Positions 25,042 to 33,761 are shown, counted from the stretch's first letter. The stretch: DNA of 43,559 nucleotides from Martelella mediterranea (GCA_003001975.1 PVUG01000024.1:1-43559), one strand, 5' to 3'. Translations and numbers: made by a program. The notes: generated by a model from the letters alone, not told the origin.

Positions 25042-26867
25042 TGGCTGTTCTTGCTTCGCAGACTAGGCCTGCCCCCCTGATTTCCGTCAAGGGGCTTGAG
25101 GCATCGTTTCTTGTCAACGGGGCCTGGAGCCAGGTGGTCAGGAATATATCCTTCGATATCGGACGCGGGGAAACCGTCGCCGTGGTAGGCGAATCCGGCT
25201 CCGGAAAAAGCGTGACCGCAATGTCGATCATGCGCCTTTTACCGAAGGCGACCAGCCGGGTTCATGGCGTCGTGGATTTCGAGGGGCGCGACCTGCTCGC
25301 GCTCCCGGATGACAGGATGCGCGCGATTCGAGGCAACCAGATTGCCATGATCTTCCAGGAAACCAGCCTCAATCCGGTCTATACGATCGGCTTTCATATG
25401 ATAGAGACCCTGCGCCAGCACCGCAATATCTCGCGGGAAGAAGCCAGGAAAGAGGCCATCGCCCTTCTCGACAGGGTTCGCATCCCGTCAGCCGAAAAAC
25501 GCCTCTCCGACTACGCGCACCAATTTTCGGGCGGCATGCGTCAGCGCGTGATGATCGCCATCGCGCTCGCCTGCAGGCCCAAGCTTCTCATCGCAGATGA
25601 ACCGACCACCGCGCTCGATGTCACGATCCAGGCCCAGATCCTCAACCTCATCAAGGAATTGCAGGACGAGGTCGGGATGTCGGTCATGTTCATAACGCAT
25701 GACATGGGCGTGGTGGCGGAAATATCGGACCGGACCGTGGTGATGTATCGCGGCGATGCCGTTGAAACCGGAACAACGCCGCAGATCTTCCGCGCGGCTG
25801 AGCATCCCTATACCAGGGCGCTGCTGTCGGCGGTCCCGCATCTGGGCGCGATGAAATCACAGGCCCTGCCGATGCGTTTTCCCGTTGTCAGCAAGACCAC
25901 CGGGGAGGCGGCGCCGATACCCGAAACGCCCGATACGGTCGACAAATTGGACAAACCTCTCCTGAGCGTGAAGAATCTTGTCAAGCGATTCGACATCCAC
26001 GACGGTCCGCTGGGCGGCCTGACCGGGCGGGTCCATGCCGTGGAAAACGTCTCCTTCGATATCAGAAGCGGCGAAACCCTCTCGCTCGTCGGCGAATCCG
26101 GGTGCGGCAAGTCGACAACCGGACGGTCTATCCTGCGTCTGACCGAACCGACATCCGGCTCTGTGATCATGGACGACACGGACATGGCCAGGCTCGGCCG
26201 GACGCAGTTGCGCGCCATGCGCAAAAGTGTCCAGATGATCTTTCAGGATCCGGCGACCAGCCTGAACGCGCGCATGACGATTGGCGATGCCATCGCCGAA
26301 CCGTTTCTCGTCCACGGGCTCGGGACGCGGCGGCAGGCGCGCGAAAAGGCGGCCGACCTTCTGGTTCGCGTCGGCCTCAAGGCGGACATGGCGCATCGAT
26401 ATCCGCATGAATTCTCGGGCGGCCAGCGTCAGCGCATCAGCATCGCGCGCGCCCTCATTCTCGACCCGCGTCTGATCGTGGCGGACGAGTCGGTGTCGGC
26501 TCTCGATGTGTCGGTGAAGGCGCAGGTCGTCAATCTTCTCCTCGATCTTCAGCAGAGCATGGGGCTTTCCTATCTCTTCATCTCGCACGACATGGCCGTC
26601 GTCGAGCGCGTCAGCCATCGCGTGGCGGTAATGTATCTCGGGGAGATCGTTGAAATCGGGCCGCGGGCCGCCATCTTCGAAAACCCGCAGCATCCCTACA
26701 CGAAGAAGCTGATTGCAGCCGTACCGGTTGCCGACCCTGAGCGGCGCAAGATCCGTGTCGGCGGCGATGTCGAGGAACTGAAGAGCCCGGTCAGGCCCGT
26801 GGATTTCGTGACGCCCGAGCGCCATTACGACGAAACGGAGCCGGATCACTTCGTCCGCAGGGAATAG
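25041..26867 (+). CDS. Fused DppD-DppF double ATPase, operon B
   Basis: The product has 608 residues and contains two complete ABC domains in one chain. Domain 1: [43 protein letters not shown] proline/threonine-rich linker (about residues 285-305, [12 protein letters not shown]) leads to domain 2: [61 protein letters not shown]. Both domains look catalytically intact. In operon A the same functions are two separate genes, so a fusion (or fission) event separates the paralogous operons; GsiA-type fused ATPases are known. The central cysteine tail of DppD is absent here, in line with the fusion. Confidence 0.93.
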   Translation: MAVLASQTRPAPLISVKGLEASFLVNGAWSQVVRNISFDIGRGETVAVVGESGSGKSVTAMSIMRLLPKATSRVHGVVDFEGRDLLALPDDRMRAIRGNQIAMIFQETSLNPVYTIGFHMIETLRQHRNISREEARKEAIALLDRVRIPSAEKRLSDYAHQFSGGMRQRVMIAIALACRPKLLIADEPTTALDVTIQAQILNLIKELQDEVGMSVMFITHDMGVVAEISDRTVVMYRGDAVETGTTPQIFRAAEHPYTRALLSAVPHLGAMKSQALPMRFPVVSKTTGEAAPIPETPDTVDKLDKPLLSVKNLVKRFDIHDGPLGGLTGRVHAVENVSFDIRSGETLSLVGESGCGKSTTGRSILRLTEPTSGSVIMDDTDMARLGRTQLRAMRKSVQMIFQDPATSLNARMTIGDAIAEPFLVHGLGTRRQAREKAADLLVRVGLKADMAHRYPHEFSGGQRQRISIARALILDPRLIVADESVSALDVSVKAQVVNLLLDLQQSMGLSYLFISHDMAVVERVSHRVAVMYLGEIVEIGPRAAIFENPQHPYTKKLIAAVPVADPERRKIRVGGDVEELKSPVRPVDFVTPERHYDETEPDHFVRRE

Positions 26868-26943
26868 GCCGGACGTCATGTCGGCCTATGCCGAAAACCG
26901 GTTCTCACAATGACTATGCAACTCTCTCCCGCGCGGAAACAGC

Positions 26944-28863
26944 ATGACTGAAACAACTGACCACTTCGAAACCATCGCCGACGGCGTGGTGCTCCAGCGC
27001 AACGTCATGGTGCCTGCGCGAGACGGCATCCGCCTTGCGACCGACATCTACAGACCTGCCCGCAACGGCGTTGCCCTGACCGGGGCGTTTCCGGTCATTC
27101 TGGAGCGCACGCCTTACGACAAGGCAGGCACGCCGCGGACGGAATTCAGCCGACACGATCCCACACCCATGACCCGGGCCGGGCTGGCCATCTATTTCGT
27201 CCGGCGCGGTTATGTCGTCATCTGGCAGGATTGCAGGGGCCGCTTCGCTTCCGAGGGACATTTCACCAAATATCTTTCCGAAGGCGAGGACGGCTACGAT
27301 GCGATGGAATGGATCGCCGCCCAATCCTGGTGCAATGGCCGCATCGGCACCATGGGCCTTTCCTATGCAGCCCACACGCAGATGGCCATGGCCTGCCTCA
27401 ACCCTCCGGGTCTTGCGTGCATGGTGGTCGATTCAGGGGGCTTTTCCAACGCCTATTCCTGCGGCATACGCCAGGGCGGCGCCTTTGAGCTGAAACAGGC
27501 CACCTGGGCCTATAACCGCGCATCGGAGGGCGTGGCGCCTGAAATCGCGGCGGCGGTGAAAGCCGAAAGCCTGCACGACTGGTTCACGCGGATGCCCTGG
27601 TCCCGAAACCGGTCTCCGATCCGCTGGAATGGCGAATACGAGGACTATCTGCTGGAACAGTGGCAGCACGGCACGTTCGACGACTTCTGGAAGAAGGTCG
27701 GGCTTTACGCCGAGGGCTACCGCGAAACCTTCCCCAAAATACCGATCGCGTTCATGTCGAGCTGGCTGGACGTCTATGTGCCGTCGACATTGGATAACTA
27801 TACCGGCCTGAAGGCCCAGGGCGCGTCCTCTCTCGCGCTTGTCATGGGGCCGTGGACGCATGGCAACCGGTCGCAGACGGTTTTCGGCGACGTTGATTTC
27901 GGCCCCCGCGCCACCTTTGACGAGAATGTCGCGCCGAGCTGGCTGGCCTACCGCACATCCTGGTTCGACCGCTGGCTGAAAGATAGTGCCGGCGGCAACG
28001 AAGAGGATAATGCCAGGCCCGTGCAGGTTTTCATCATGGGCGGGGGCACTGGAGGCAAGACCGAAGAAGGGCATCTGGACCATGGCGGGCACTGGATCGA
28101 GGCCGACGAGTGGCCGTTGCCCGAGACCAGTGAACGCGTACTCTATCTCAACGCCGACATGTCGCTTGCGCCGGCGGCGGGGGCGCAATCCGCAATCACC
28201 TATGATTTCGATCCGTCAGACCCCGTGCCCACCATCGGCGGCGCGCTGACATCGGGAGAGCCGATCTTTTCCGGCGGCGGTTTTGATCAGGTCGAGGCCT
28301 CCGATTTCTACGGATGCAAGAAGCCGGGACTGCCGTTGAGCGCGCGGCTCGACGTGCTCAGCTTCGAGACCGAAACGCTCACGGAAGACCTGACAGTCGC
28401 CGGCCCGATCGAAGTGTCTCTGTGGGTTTCCTCCGATGCGGCCGATACCGATTTCACGGCCAAGCTCATCGACGTCTACCCGCCGAGCCGCGATTATCCG
28501 CGCGGCTATGCCCTGAATATCACTGACGGGATTTTCAGGTGCCGCTACCGCAACGGCTTTGAGAACCCGCAGCCTATCGCCAAGGAAGAAATGTTCAGGG
28601 TTTCGATCACGCCCTTTGCGACCGCCAATCTGTTCCGGAAAGGCCACCGCCTGCGTCTGGACATCTCCTCCTCCAATTTCCCCAAATTCGACGTCAATCC
28701 CAATGTCTTTGCGCCCGAGGGAACGAGCAGGAGCAGGCGCGTAGCGAGAAACACCGTCTTTCTCGGCACGCCTCCGGTCGCAGAACAGCATGGAGAACAG
28801 CGCCCCTCCTTGCTGAAATTGACTGTCATTGGTGGAAAAGCGAAGCCGTCGGCGACGGCTTAG
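26944..28863 (+). CDS. CocE/NonD-family hydrolase, operon B
   Basis: The product has 639 residues. The N-terminal alpha/beta-hydrolase domain of the S15/CocE group contains RRGYVVIWQDCRGRFASEG and the nucleophile elbow TMGLSYAAHT with Ser140; MGPWTHGNR carries the catalytic histidine candidate. The C-terminal jelly-roll domain typical of X-Pro dipeptidyl peptidases and cocaine esterase follows (GPIEVSLWVSSDAADTDFTA, KGHRLRLDISSSNFPKFDVN). Known activities include X-Pro dipeptidyl peptidase, cocaine esterase, glutaryl-7-ACA acylase and alpha-amino-acid ester hydrolase. No signal peptide is seen. It lies 76 bp after the fused ATPase gene with a weak ribosome site (GCGGAAACAGC). It is probably the last gene of operon B and acts on imported acyl-amide or ester compounds. 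Confidence 0.9.
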   Translation: MTETTDHFETIADGVVLQRNVMVPARDGIRLATDIYRPARNGVALTGAFPVILERTPYDKAGTPRTEFSRHDPTPMTRAGLAIYFVRRGYVVIWQDCRGRFASEGHFTKYLSEGEDGYDAMEWIAAQSWCNGRIGTMGLSYAAHTQMAMACLNPPGLACMVVDSGGFSNAYSCGIRQGGAFELKQATWAYNRASEGVAPEIAAAVKAESLHDWFTRMPWSRNRSPIRWNGEYEDYLLEQWQHGTFDDFWKKVGLYAEGYRETFPKIPIAFMSSWLDVYVPSTLDNYTGLKAQGASSLALVMGPWTHGNRSQTVFGDVDFGPRATFDENVAPSWLAYRTSWFDRWLKDSAGGNEEDNARPVQVFIMGGGTGGKTEEGHLDHGGHWIEADEWPLPETSERVLYLNADMSLAPAAGAQSAITYDFDPSDPVPTIGGALTSGEPIFSGGGFDQVEASDFYGCKKPGLPLSARLDVLSFETETLTEDLTVAGPIEVSLWVSSDAADTDFTAKLIDVYPPSRDYPRGYALNITDGIFRCRYRNGFENPQPIAKEEMFRVSITPFATANLFRKGHRLRLDISSSNFPKFDVNPNVFAPEGTSRSRRVARNTVFLGTPPVAEQHGEQRPSLLKLTVIGGKAKPSATA

Positions 28864-28999
28864 CGCCAGTCCAGTACCCAGGGCTCAAAAATGGCCGTCT
28901 GAAGAGGATGGTTGCGACCGGAGCGATCACTGAAAAGGCCGTTTGCAGCCAACGGTCCTGGCGCATGACAACCCCGAACCGATCGATGGCTTCAATCTG

Positions 29000-29033
29000 G
29001 AGCGCCGTGCGCCCTTTAGGACGTACGGCGCTC
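29000..29033 (+). terminator. Stem-loop downstream of operon B
   Basis: GAGCGCCGT (29000-29008) pairs with ACGGCGCTC (29025-29033); three inner pairs extend the stem. TAACTTGTT follows. It lies 137 bp after the CocE stop and just before a converging IS remnant, so it could end operon B transcription. Confidence 0.5.
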
Positions 29034-29046
29034 TAACTTGTTGAAT

Positions 29047-29277
29047 CTACGCATCGTCCTTGGCGCTTTCGGCGCTGGCCTGTGGCGTCGAGCCGGCAAA
29101 CCTCTTCTTCCACGCATAGAGCGAATGCTGGCTTACGCCGAGCCGCTGAGAGACTTCTGATACCGGATAGCCTCGTTCCGTGATCTGACGAACGGCATCG
29201 CGTTTAAAATCGTCACTGAAATTCGATTTGCTCATGGTCGCCTTCTTACCTCATTTTTAGGCAGGAAGGTGTCTACA
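29047..29277 (-). pseudogene. IS3-family orfA fragment with element end
   Basis: From ATG 29235, MSKSNFSDDFKRDAVRQITE and a helix-turn-helix segment ending in SLYAWKKRFAG identify an IS3/IS911-type OrfA. After about 55 residues it ends in unrelated sequence with a stop at 29047; normally a leucine-zipper region and orfB follow. Beyond the start codon the element end is suggested by GTGTCTACA at 29269-29277. It is a different IS3 subgroup from the one at 2043. Inactive. Confidence 0.65.
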
Positions 29278-29516
29278 AAACGCGGGGCTATTCACTCTGC
29301 ATCGGCTTGTCAGGAGCGATTTAGTGCCATTCAACGTGGGTCTCCTGGCACCATTTGACGATCGCATGCTGTTCATCTCCGTGCCCTTTTCGGAGGCAAT
29401 CGTCCTTGGGTGGGCTTCTGTCACCCACTTGCTGGCTTGAAAAAATGGTTATTTTTTGTCTTGATGAAATTTACAAGCCTATGTTTTTTAAAGATTAACA
29501 TCGTTAACTTGGGGAG
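29278..29516. other. Non-coding AT-rich stretch
   Basis: No gene was found. The base composition is clearly more AT-rich than the flanks, especially 29430-29510. AAAAAAT (29440-29446) and ATTTTTT (29451-29457) can pair and could act as a weak terminator for the acyltransferase gene on the minus strand. Confidence 0.4.
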
Positions 29517-29981
29517 TTAGGGACGCTTACTATCGGGCCGCGCTTCGGCAAGACGAAAAATGCCAATCTTCAGTGGCAGCAGCCTCTCCTTTCCGGTATT
29601 GCGGGTGCCCTCCGGAAAGAAAATCAGGCAATCGCCCTGATCGAGCGCCATCGCGTCGATCGGATCGGGATCGGTGCGCTCGCCATTGCGGGGAATCAGG
29701 AGTGACTTGAAGACGTCGATGCCGATGAACCGGCGCAGGCGGGAGGCTTGCCAGTAATCCGCCCCGGCCACCGGCCTGGTTTCGGACCGCATGCCCGGCG
29801 GCAGCACGGTCCAGATCAATATGAAATCACAATGACTCGCATGGTTCGCATAAAAGACACAGGGCTTGGTAAAAGCCTCATCGCCATGCCGGACACCACG
29901 CACGGCGGTAACCAAGCGTGCGAAGAAGCTGATCAGCGCGGCAACAAAATCGGCCGCAAGCCTGCGAACAATCAACATCAT
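29517..29981 (-). CDS. 1-acylglycerol-3-phosphate acyltransferase-like protein, shortened C-terminus
   Basis: A PlsC-family acyltransferase: an N-terminal hydrophobic anchor, the H-x4-D motif in YANHASHCDF, a third motif around IGIDVFKSLLIPR, and the FFPEGTRN motif. These enzymes transfer an acyl chain to a glycerophospholipid intermediate at the inner membrane. The reading frame extends to a GTG at 30017, but a promoter at 30018-30046 would start transcription near 30011, so the ATG at 29981 (or 29978) is preferred. The protein stops after L-A-E-A-R-P-D-S-K-R-P. Homologues continue about 50 residues with a motif around V-P-V after A-R-P-D, so the C-terminus is probably lost by rearrangement and function is doubtful. 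Confidence 0.75.
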   Translation of the reverse strand: MMLIVRRLAADFVAALISFFARLVTAVRGVRHGDEAFTKPCVFYANHASHCDFILIWTVLPPGMRSETRPVAGADYWQASRLRRFIGIDVFKSLLIPRNGERTDPDPIDAMALDQGDCLIFFPEGTRNTGKERLLPLKIGIFRLAEARPDSKRP

Positions 29982-30017
29982 CCGACCATTACGCGAAAAG
30001 AATCCTGTCATCCGCAC

Positions 30018-30046
30018 CTTATAGTCCGCAGCCTACATATGAACAA
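30018..30046 (-). promoter_or_regulatory. Promoter of the acyltransferase gene
   Basis: On the minus strand TTGTTC (30046-30041), a 17-bp spacer and TATAAG (30023-30018) make a good sigma70 promoter. It places the transcription start near 30011 and decides the start codon of the gene downstream. Confidence 0.5.
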
Positions 30047-30193
30047 ATCTGGTTCAGTATAAACTCTCTGCGCGGGTTTTCTGCCACCGTTGAACGCGAC
30101 TGGCGACCGAATGTGATTGGCGAATTTCCGGCGGGCCACGAGCGCTGATTGGTCATCTCGCCCCCAACGTGGCTGGTTCTTGCATCGCCAATC

Positions 30194-30400
30194 TCATGAC
30201 CGCTTGATCCCATAAACCATAGCCGCCACGGAAACCGCGAAAGGCGCCCAGAAATGGATGAGGCCGATCTGACTCCAGACGCTGAATTCTTCGCGGCAGC
30301 CGGTGGGATTCATCCCGCAGCCCAGCGGTACGAAATAGGAGAACCACACAAATGTAGCGATAAGGAGCAGGATGCCAAACAGAAGGAAGAGTATTTTCAT
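30194..30400 (-). CDS. Small two-helix membrane protein
   Basis: The product is 68 residues from ATG 30400. The first hydrophobic helix MKILFLLFGILLLIATFVWF is followed by a short loop with two cysteines (G-C-G-M-N-P-T-G-C) and a second helix around IHFWAPFAVSVAAMVYG. No family is recognised. A longer frame to 30475 would add a polar, low-complexity leader. The ribosome site is weak. It stands alone between the acyltransferase and a secreted protein gene on the same strand. The paired loop cysteines could face the periplasm and form a disulfide. Confidence 0.6.
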   Translation of the reverse strand: MKILFLLFGILLLIATFVWFSYFVPLGCGMNPTGCREEFSVWSQIGLIHFWAPFAVSVAAMVYGIKRS

Positions 30401-30552
30401 GGTTGCGTGAATTGCCTGTTTACCGCCGAACGTCCAGTCGCTCGATCGTTGGTTTGAGTGACTCGTGTAGGACATTTACTCGTGTACATCTCCAAGATGC
30501 CATTCAACGCGACCACAAGACTGTCGGAACAATCCGCTTCTGCCGTAACCCG

Positions 30553-31377
30553 CTACCCCGCGAATTCCGTGGCGCGATGGTACATGTCTACCAGACGGCG
30601 GCGAAACGCCTGCCGCTGATCGTAGTCGGCAACAGAGGCGGCGCGGCTCAGGTCCCCGCACTGTCCCGTGAATCCAACGACATCGACATCCTCCGCGCAC
30701 CGGCTGAGCCAACTCGCCGATTGCGCCTCAGCCCGACTGTAGATTGCCAGCGCCCGCTCGCACAGCGCCGGCATGTCGTCGCTGCAGCCCATCGCGAAGG
30801 CGAGATAGGCGATATAATCGGGATGCCATACGTGTTCGTCGACGCCCATCTCATCCGCGTCTGGGATGCTGTCGGCGAGGACCTCGCACCCGTTGCCGTC
30901 GATGAACGGCTCGGGATTATGCAAGAAGCATGCGCGAGAAAGCTCCGCGAATGCCCGGTCGATCCGCGGTTCGCCGGTGAGGCCCTTGCGATAGATGATG
31001 CCCAGATATTTGCAGGCATAGGGGCCGATCCCGACATCGTCGGAACCACAGACGATTTCCATCTTCTCCTGTGCTGCCGCATAGTTGCGGAGATCAACGT
31101 TCAGGAAATAGATCTTGCCGGCTTCGTAGCAGCCGCCCACCTGAAAGCCTGCATTGCAGGATGCTTCGTAGGTCGCGAGCGCCATCTTTGCGTCCCCGCG
31201 CTTTTCTGACGCAACGCCAGCCGCCCAGCAACTGTCCACATTGGCGACCGATGAGCAGTCGGCAAAGACCTGTTTGCCTGTCGGTAGTTCTGTGCTCTGC
31301 ATCGGCTCGGCGGTCGCAGAGTCCAACACTGTCGCCGTGCACATCATCAGAACAAAGGCCGTCAAGATTGATCGCAA
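30553..31377 (-). CDS. Secreted cysteine-rich Sel1/Hcp-like repeat protein
   Basis: The product is 274 residues from a TTG at 31377 with a strong GGGAGGG six bases upstream. The signal peptide (LTAFVLMMCTATVLDSATA, cleavage near residue 23) indicates export. The mature chain consists of short alpha/alpha repeats each holding a pair of cysteines: C-S-S-V...C-W, C-N-A-G...G-C-Y, V-C-G...A-C-K, A-C-F...G-C-E, G-C-S...L-C-E, R-C-A...Q-C-G. This regular pairing is characteristic of Helicobacter Hcp-type Sel1-like repeats, where each repeat is locked by a disulfide. Such proteins usually bind other proteins or peptides. No partner gene is adjacent, so the function is unknown. The strand opposite carries a long shadow frame only. 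Confidence 0.75.
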   Translation of the reverse strand: MRSILTAFVLMMCTATVLDSATAEPMQSTELPTGKQVFADCSSVANVDSCWAAGVASEKRGDAKMALATYEASCNAGFQVGGCYEAGKIYFLNVDLRNYAAAQEKMEIVCGSDDVGIGPYACKYLGIIYRKGLTGEPRIDRAFAELSRACFLHNPEPFIDGNGCEVLADSIPDADEMGVDEHVWHPDYIAYLAFAMGCSDDMPALCERALAIYSRAEAQSASWLSRCAEDVDVVGFTGQCGDLSRAASVADYDQRQAFRRRLVDMYHRATEFAG

Positions 31378-31739
31378 GTTTCCCTCCCGAGCGCTGCCGC
31401 AATCTTTCCCAAGTCAACACGTTGAACAGTGCCGCGTTGTCATACTGGCCGATTTGCTCCCATTCCACATATCCCGTCTGTATGCGGAACGTAAGCAATC
31501 TAGAAGCGAAACGGGGCGGCTATAGGCTGGTTAGCAAAGGCTCTGTATTCTCCACATCTGGCTGCGAGTCCGGTCCCCGGTGGACGGCTTAAGTCCGAGA
31601 CACCTTGTCCCAAAGCGCAGGTCTTGATGGGATACGAACTGTCGCCCCTTCATCTACCTGACCTGTATGGTATATCCCATAGACATTCCAGCGAAGTTGA
31701 GACTTTACATCAGGACATCGAGAATGAGCTTCACTCCGC
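31378..31739. other. Intergenic stretch without a gene
   Basis: This 360-bp segment holds no convincing coding frame on either strand. It contains the leader of the secreted protein on the left and, near 31667-31683, an imperfect ATGG/CCAT inverted repeat upstream of the toxin-antitoxin promoter, which could be an autoregulatory site. Confidence 0.4.
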
Positions 31740-31768
31740 TTGATAATAGTTGATAAATCACCTATATT
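31740..31768 (+). promoter_or_regulatory. Promoter of the parDE operon
   Basis: TTGATA (31740-31745), a 17-bp spacer and TATATT (31763-31768) form a strong sigma70 promoter. Transcription would start near 31775, so the possible ATG at 31750 cannot be used and the antitoxin must start at 31786 or 31798. Confidence 0.65.
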
Positions 31769-31797
31769 TTCGTCGTTCCAATACGATGGAGGACCGC

Positions 31798-32064
31798 GTG
31801 ATCAGCGCCGATCTGGGAAAGCAGCTTGAAAGCTATATTCAGCAACTCGTGGAGACAGGCCGCTACGGCTCGAAAAGCGAAGTGCTGCGTGAAGGCGTGC
31901 GACTGGTCCAGGACCGCGAGACCCGGCTTGCCGCGCTGGATGCCTCCATCATGCGCGGCATCGCCGATGCGGACGCTGGCCGGACCAAGCCAGCGAGCGA
32001 TGTCTTCAACCGTCTCGATGCGAAATACAGTGCAATGGCTGACAAGGCCGAAAAATTGGCATGA
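31798..32064 (+). CDS. parD: ParD-type antitoxin
   Basis: The product is 88 residues from GTG 31798, favoured because GGAGGA lies four bases upstream; ATG 31786 is an alternative adding MEDR. The N-terminal ribbon-helix-helix region (ISADLGKQLESYIQQLVETG then RYGSKSEVLREGVRLVQ) is the CopG/ParD DNA-binding fold, followed by a C-terminal helix (ADAGRTKPASDVFNRLDAKY) that would wrap the toxin. It should neutralise ParE and repress its own promoter. The stop overlaps the toxin start (ATGA), the standard antitoxin-first arrangement. Confidence 0.88.
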   Translation: MISADLGKQLESYIQQLVETGRYGSKSEVLREGVRLVQDRETRLAALDASIMRGIADADAGRTKPASDVFNRLDAKYSAMADKAEKLA

Positions 32065-32357
32065 TCCTTGAGTTTTCCCGAGAGGCCGAAAACGATCTTG
32101 AGCAGATCGCCGATTATATTGCCGAGCGAAACCCAAGACGCGCCCTTTCATTCCTTCGGGAACTGCGGAGCAGCTGTGAGGATATCGTCGTTAACCCCAA
32201 CGCCTTCGCCCTCGTCCCGCTCTATGAACATCATCAAATCCGTCGACGCGTTCACAGCAACTATCTGATCTTCTACCGCGTTGACGGTGCAAAGGTGGTC
32301 ATCATTCATATTCTGCATGGCGCCACCGACTATGGTTCCCTCCTCTTCGGCGAATGA
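32061..32357 (+). CDS. parE: ParE-type toxin (RelE/ParE superfamily)
   Basis: The product has 98 residues. The fold pattern EFSREAENDLEQIADYIAER, RALSFLRELRSSCEDI, then QIRRRVHSNYLIFYRVDGAK and VVIIHILHGATDY is that of ParE toxins, which inhibit DNA gyrase; conserved Arg residues (R-R-R-V) and the Y-R-V strand are present and the gene looks intact. It overlaps parD by four bases. A decayed Tn3-family transposase gene begins 213 bp downstream; parDE modules are known passengers of Tn3 transposons, so this pair may have arrived with it. Confidence 0.88.
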   Translation: MILEFSREAENDLEQIADYIAERNPRRALSFLRELRSSCEDIVVNPNAFALVPLYEHHQIRRRVHSNYLIFYRVDGAKVVIIHILHGATDYGSLLFGE

Positions 32358-32448
32358 TAAAAACCTGTCGAGTTGAGGTAATCTCTGGCATTGAAGCAGG
32401 ACCGCGCGGCTCCGGCGTAAGTCTGAGCGTCAAAGCCTCGTTTCCGGA

Positions 32449-32566
32449 AGACGCCGGATCAGGCTTGCTTCAACGCGCTGATACCGATGACGGTGGCAGC
32501 ATAATCGAGGCGGAAATCCACTTAGAAAAACGCCCGAAACTGTTCAAACAAACCGAGCCAGCTCTA
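32449..32566 (+). repeat. IS3 right-end sequence, copy 2 (copy 1 at 9365-9482)
   Basis: This block repeats the last codons of the IS3 orfB and the element's non-coding end. The encoded text shifts frame relative to copy 1, showing an indel within the coding part, and orfB upstream is missing. Both copies have the same orientation. Decayed tnpA sequence begins immediately after the proposed end. Confidence 0.7.
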
Positions 32567-32569
32567 TTC

Positions 32570-33742
32570 ACACATATACGAACGGGTGATGCGCCGCAAA
32601 ATATATCTGCAATGCTGGCCGGCGTGCTTGCGGACGGCACCAACCTTGGCCCGAAACGAATGGCAGGCGCTTCCAAGGGGATAAGCGCACACCAGATTGG
32701 CTGCTTGCGCACATTCCATGCGCGGCCTGAGACCTATCGAGCTGCACAAGCCTGCGTAACAAACGCCCACGCCCGTCATCCCTATTCGCTGCTTTGGGGC
32801 AACGGTAAATCGGCCTCTTCAGATGGCCAATTCTTCCGCGCCAGCGACCGGGCCGCCAAGCACGGCGACATCAATTTGCACTACGGCGATGAGCCAGGGA
32901 CAAAATTCTAGAGTCATCTATCCGACCAGTACGGTATTTCGGAATATTACCTATCAGCCCGACGGAAAGCGAAGCGGCTTATGTTCTCGACGGACTCTTT
33001 GACCACGAAACGATTTTGGAAGTCGATGAGCATTTTACCGATACCGGTGGCGCCAGCGATCATGTCTTCGCGCTATTCGCCCTGATTGGCAAACGCTTTG
33101 CACCACGGCTCCGCAACATAAAAGACCGGAAATTCCACGCCTTCGAAAAAGGCGATGTATATCCCGGGATAGAAAACCACATCGGAGCGCCCATCAATAC
33201 GGCGCTTATTCTCGACCATTGGGATGATTTGCTGCGCCTGGCCGCCTCGGTCACCCTCGATGATCCTCAAGAGGTTTTCGGCTTCCTCGAAATCGAACAA
33301 CCTAGCCAGAGCACTACGAGAAATCGGCCGCATTGAGCGAACGCTGTTCATGATTGAGTGGTATTCCAGCCCTTCGTTGCGTAGACGCTGCCAAGCTGGC
33401 CTGAATAAAGGGGAGGCTGCCCACAAACTGAAGCGCGCAGTCTTTTTCCATGAACGCGGTGAAATCCGCGATCGTTCCTACGACAGCCAAGCTTTCCGAG
33501 CATCCGGTCTCAATCTTGTTGTCAGCGCCATTGTTCACTGGAACACAGTTTATCTCAGTCGCGCGGTTGCTCATCTGCGTCAAAGGGGGCGCTACATTCC
33601 CGATGAACTGTTGAGGCACGTCTCGCCACTCAGTTGGGAGCACATAAATCTCACCGGTATATACTCCTGGGACTCTGAACAGCACATGCCAGGAGAGTTC
33701 AGACCCTTGCGACTTCCGAACGGTCGCGCGATTGCTGCATAA
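32570..33742 (+). pseudogene. tnpA: Tn3-family transposase TnpA, decayed C-terminal part
   Basis: Successive frames give HIRTGDAPQN, PETYRAAQACVTNAHARHPY, SSDGQFFRA, a stop at 32909 where Tyr is expected, then TESEAAYVLDGLFDHETILE, DEHFTDTGGASDHVFALFAL, NTALILDHWDDLLRLAASVT, and after another frameshift near 33290 RRRCQAGLNKGEAAHKLKRA, ASGLNLVVSAIVHWNTVYLS and LSWEHINLTGIYSWDSEQ. This is the catalytic C-terminal third of Tn3 TnpA (S-S-D-G-Q-F carries the first DDE aspartate). One nonsense change, two frameshifts and loss of about 600 N-terminal residues make it inactive. Confidence 0.88.
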
Positions 33743-33761
33743 AGTTCACATTTCGTTCACT

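Noticed and set aside
30403-31209. A 268-codon plus-strand frame opposite the cysteine-rich protein
   Set aside because: The minus strand has a signal peptide, a strong ribosome site and regular repeats; the plus frame has none of these.
32354-32911. A single 185-residue protein downstream of parE
   Set aside because: Its first part is the IS3 element end and its second part is in-frame Tn3 TnpA; the open frame is a coincidence of two relics.
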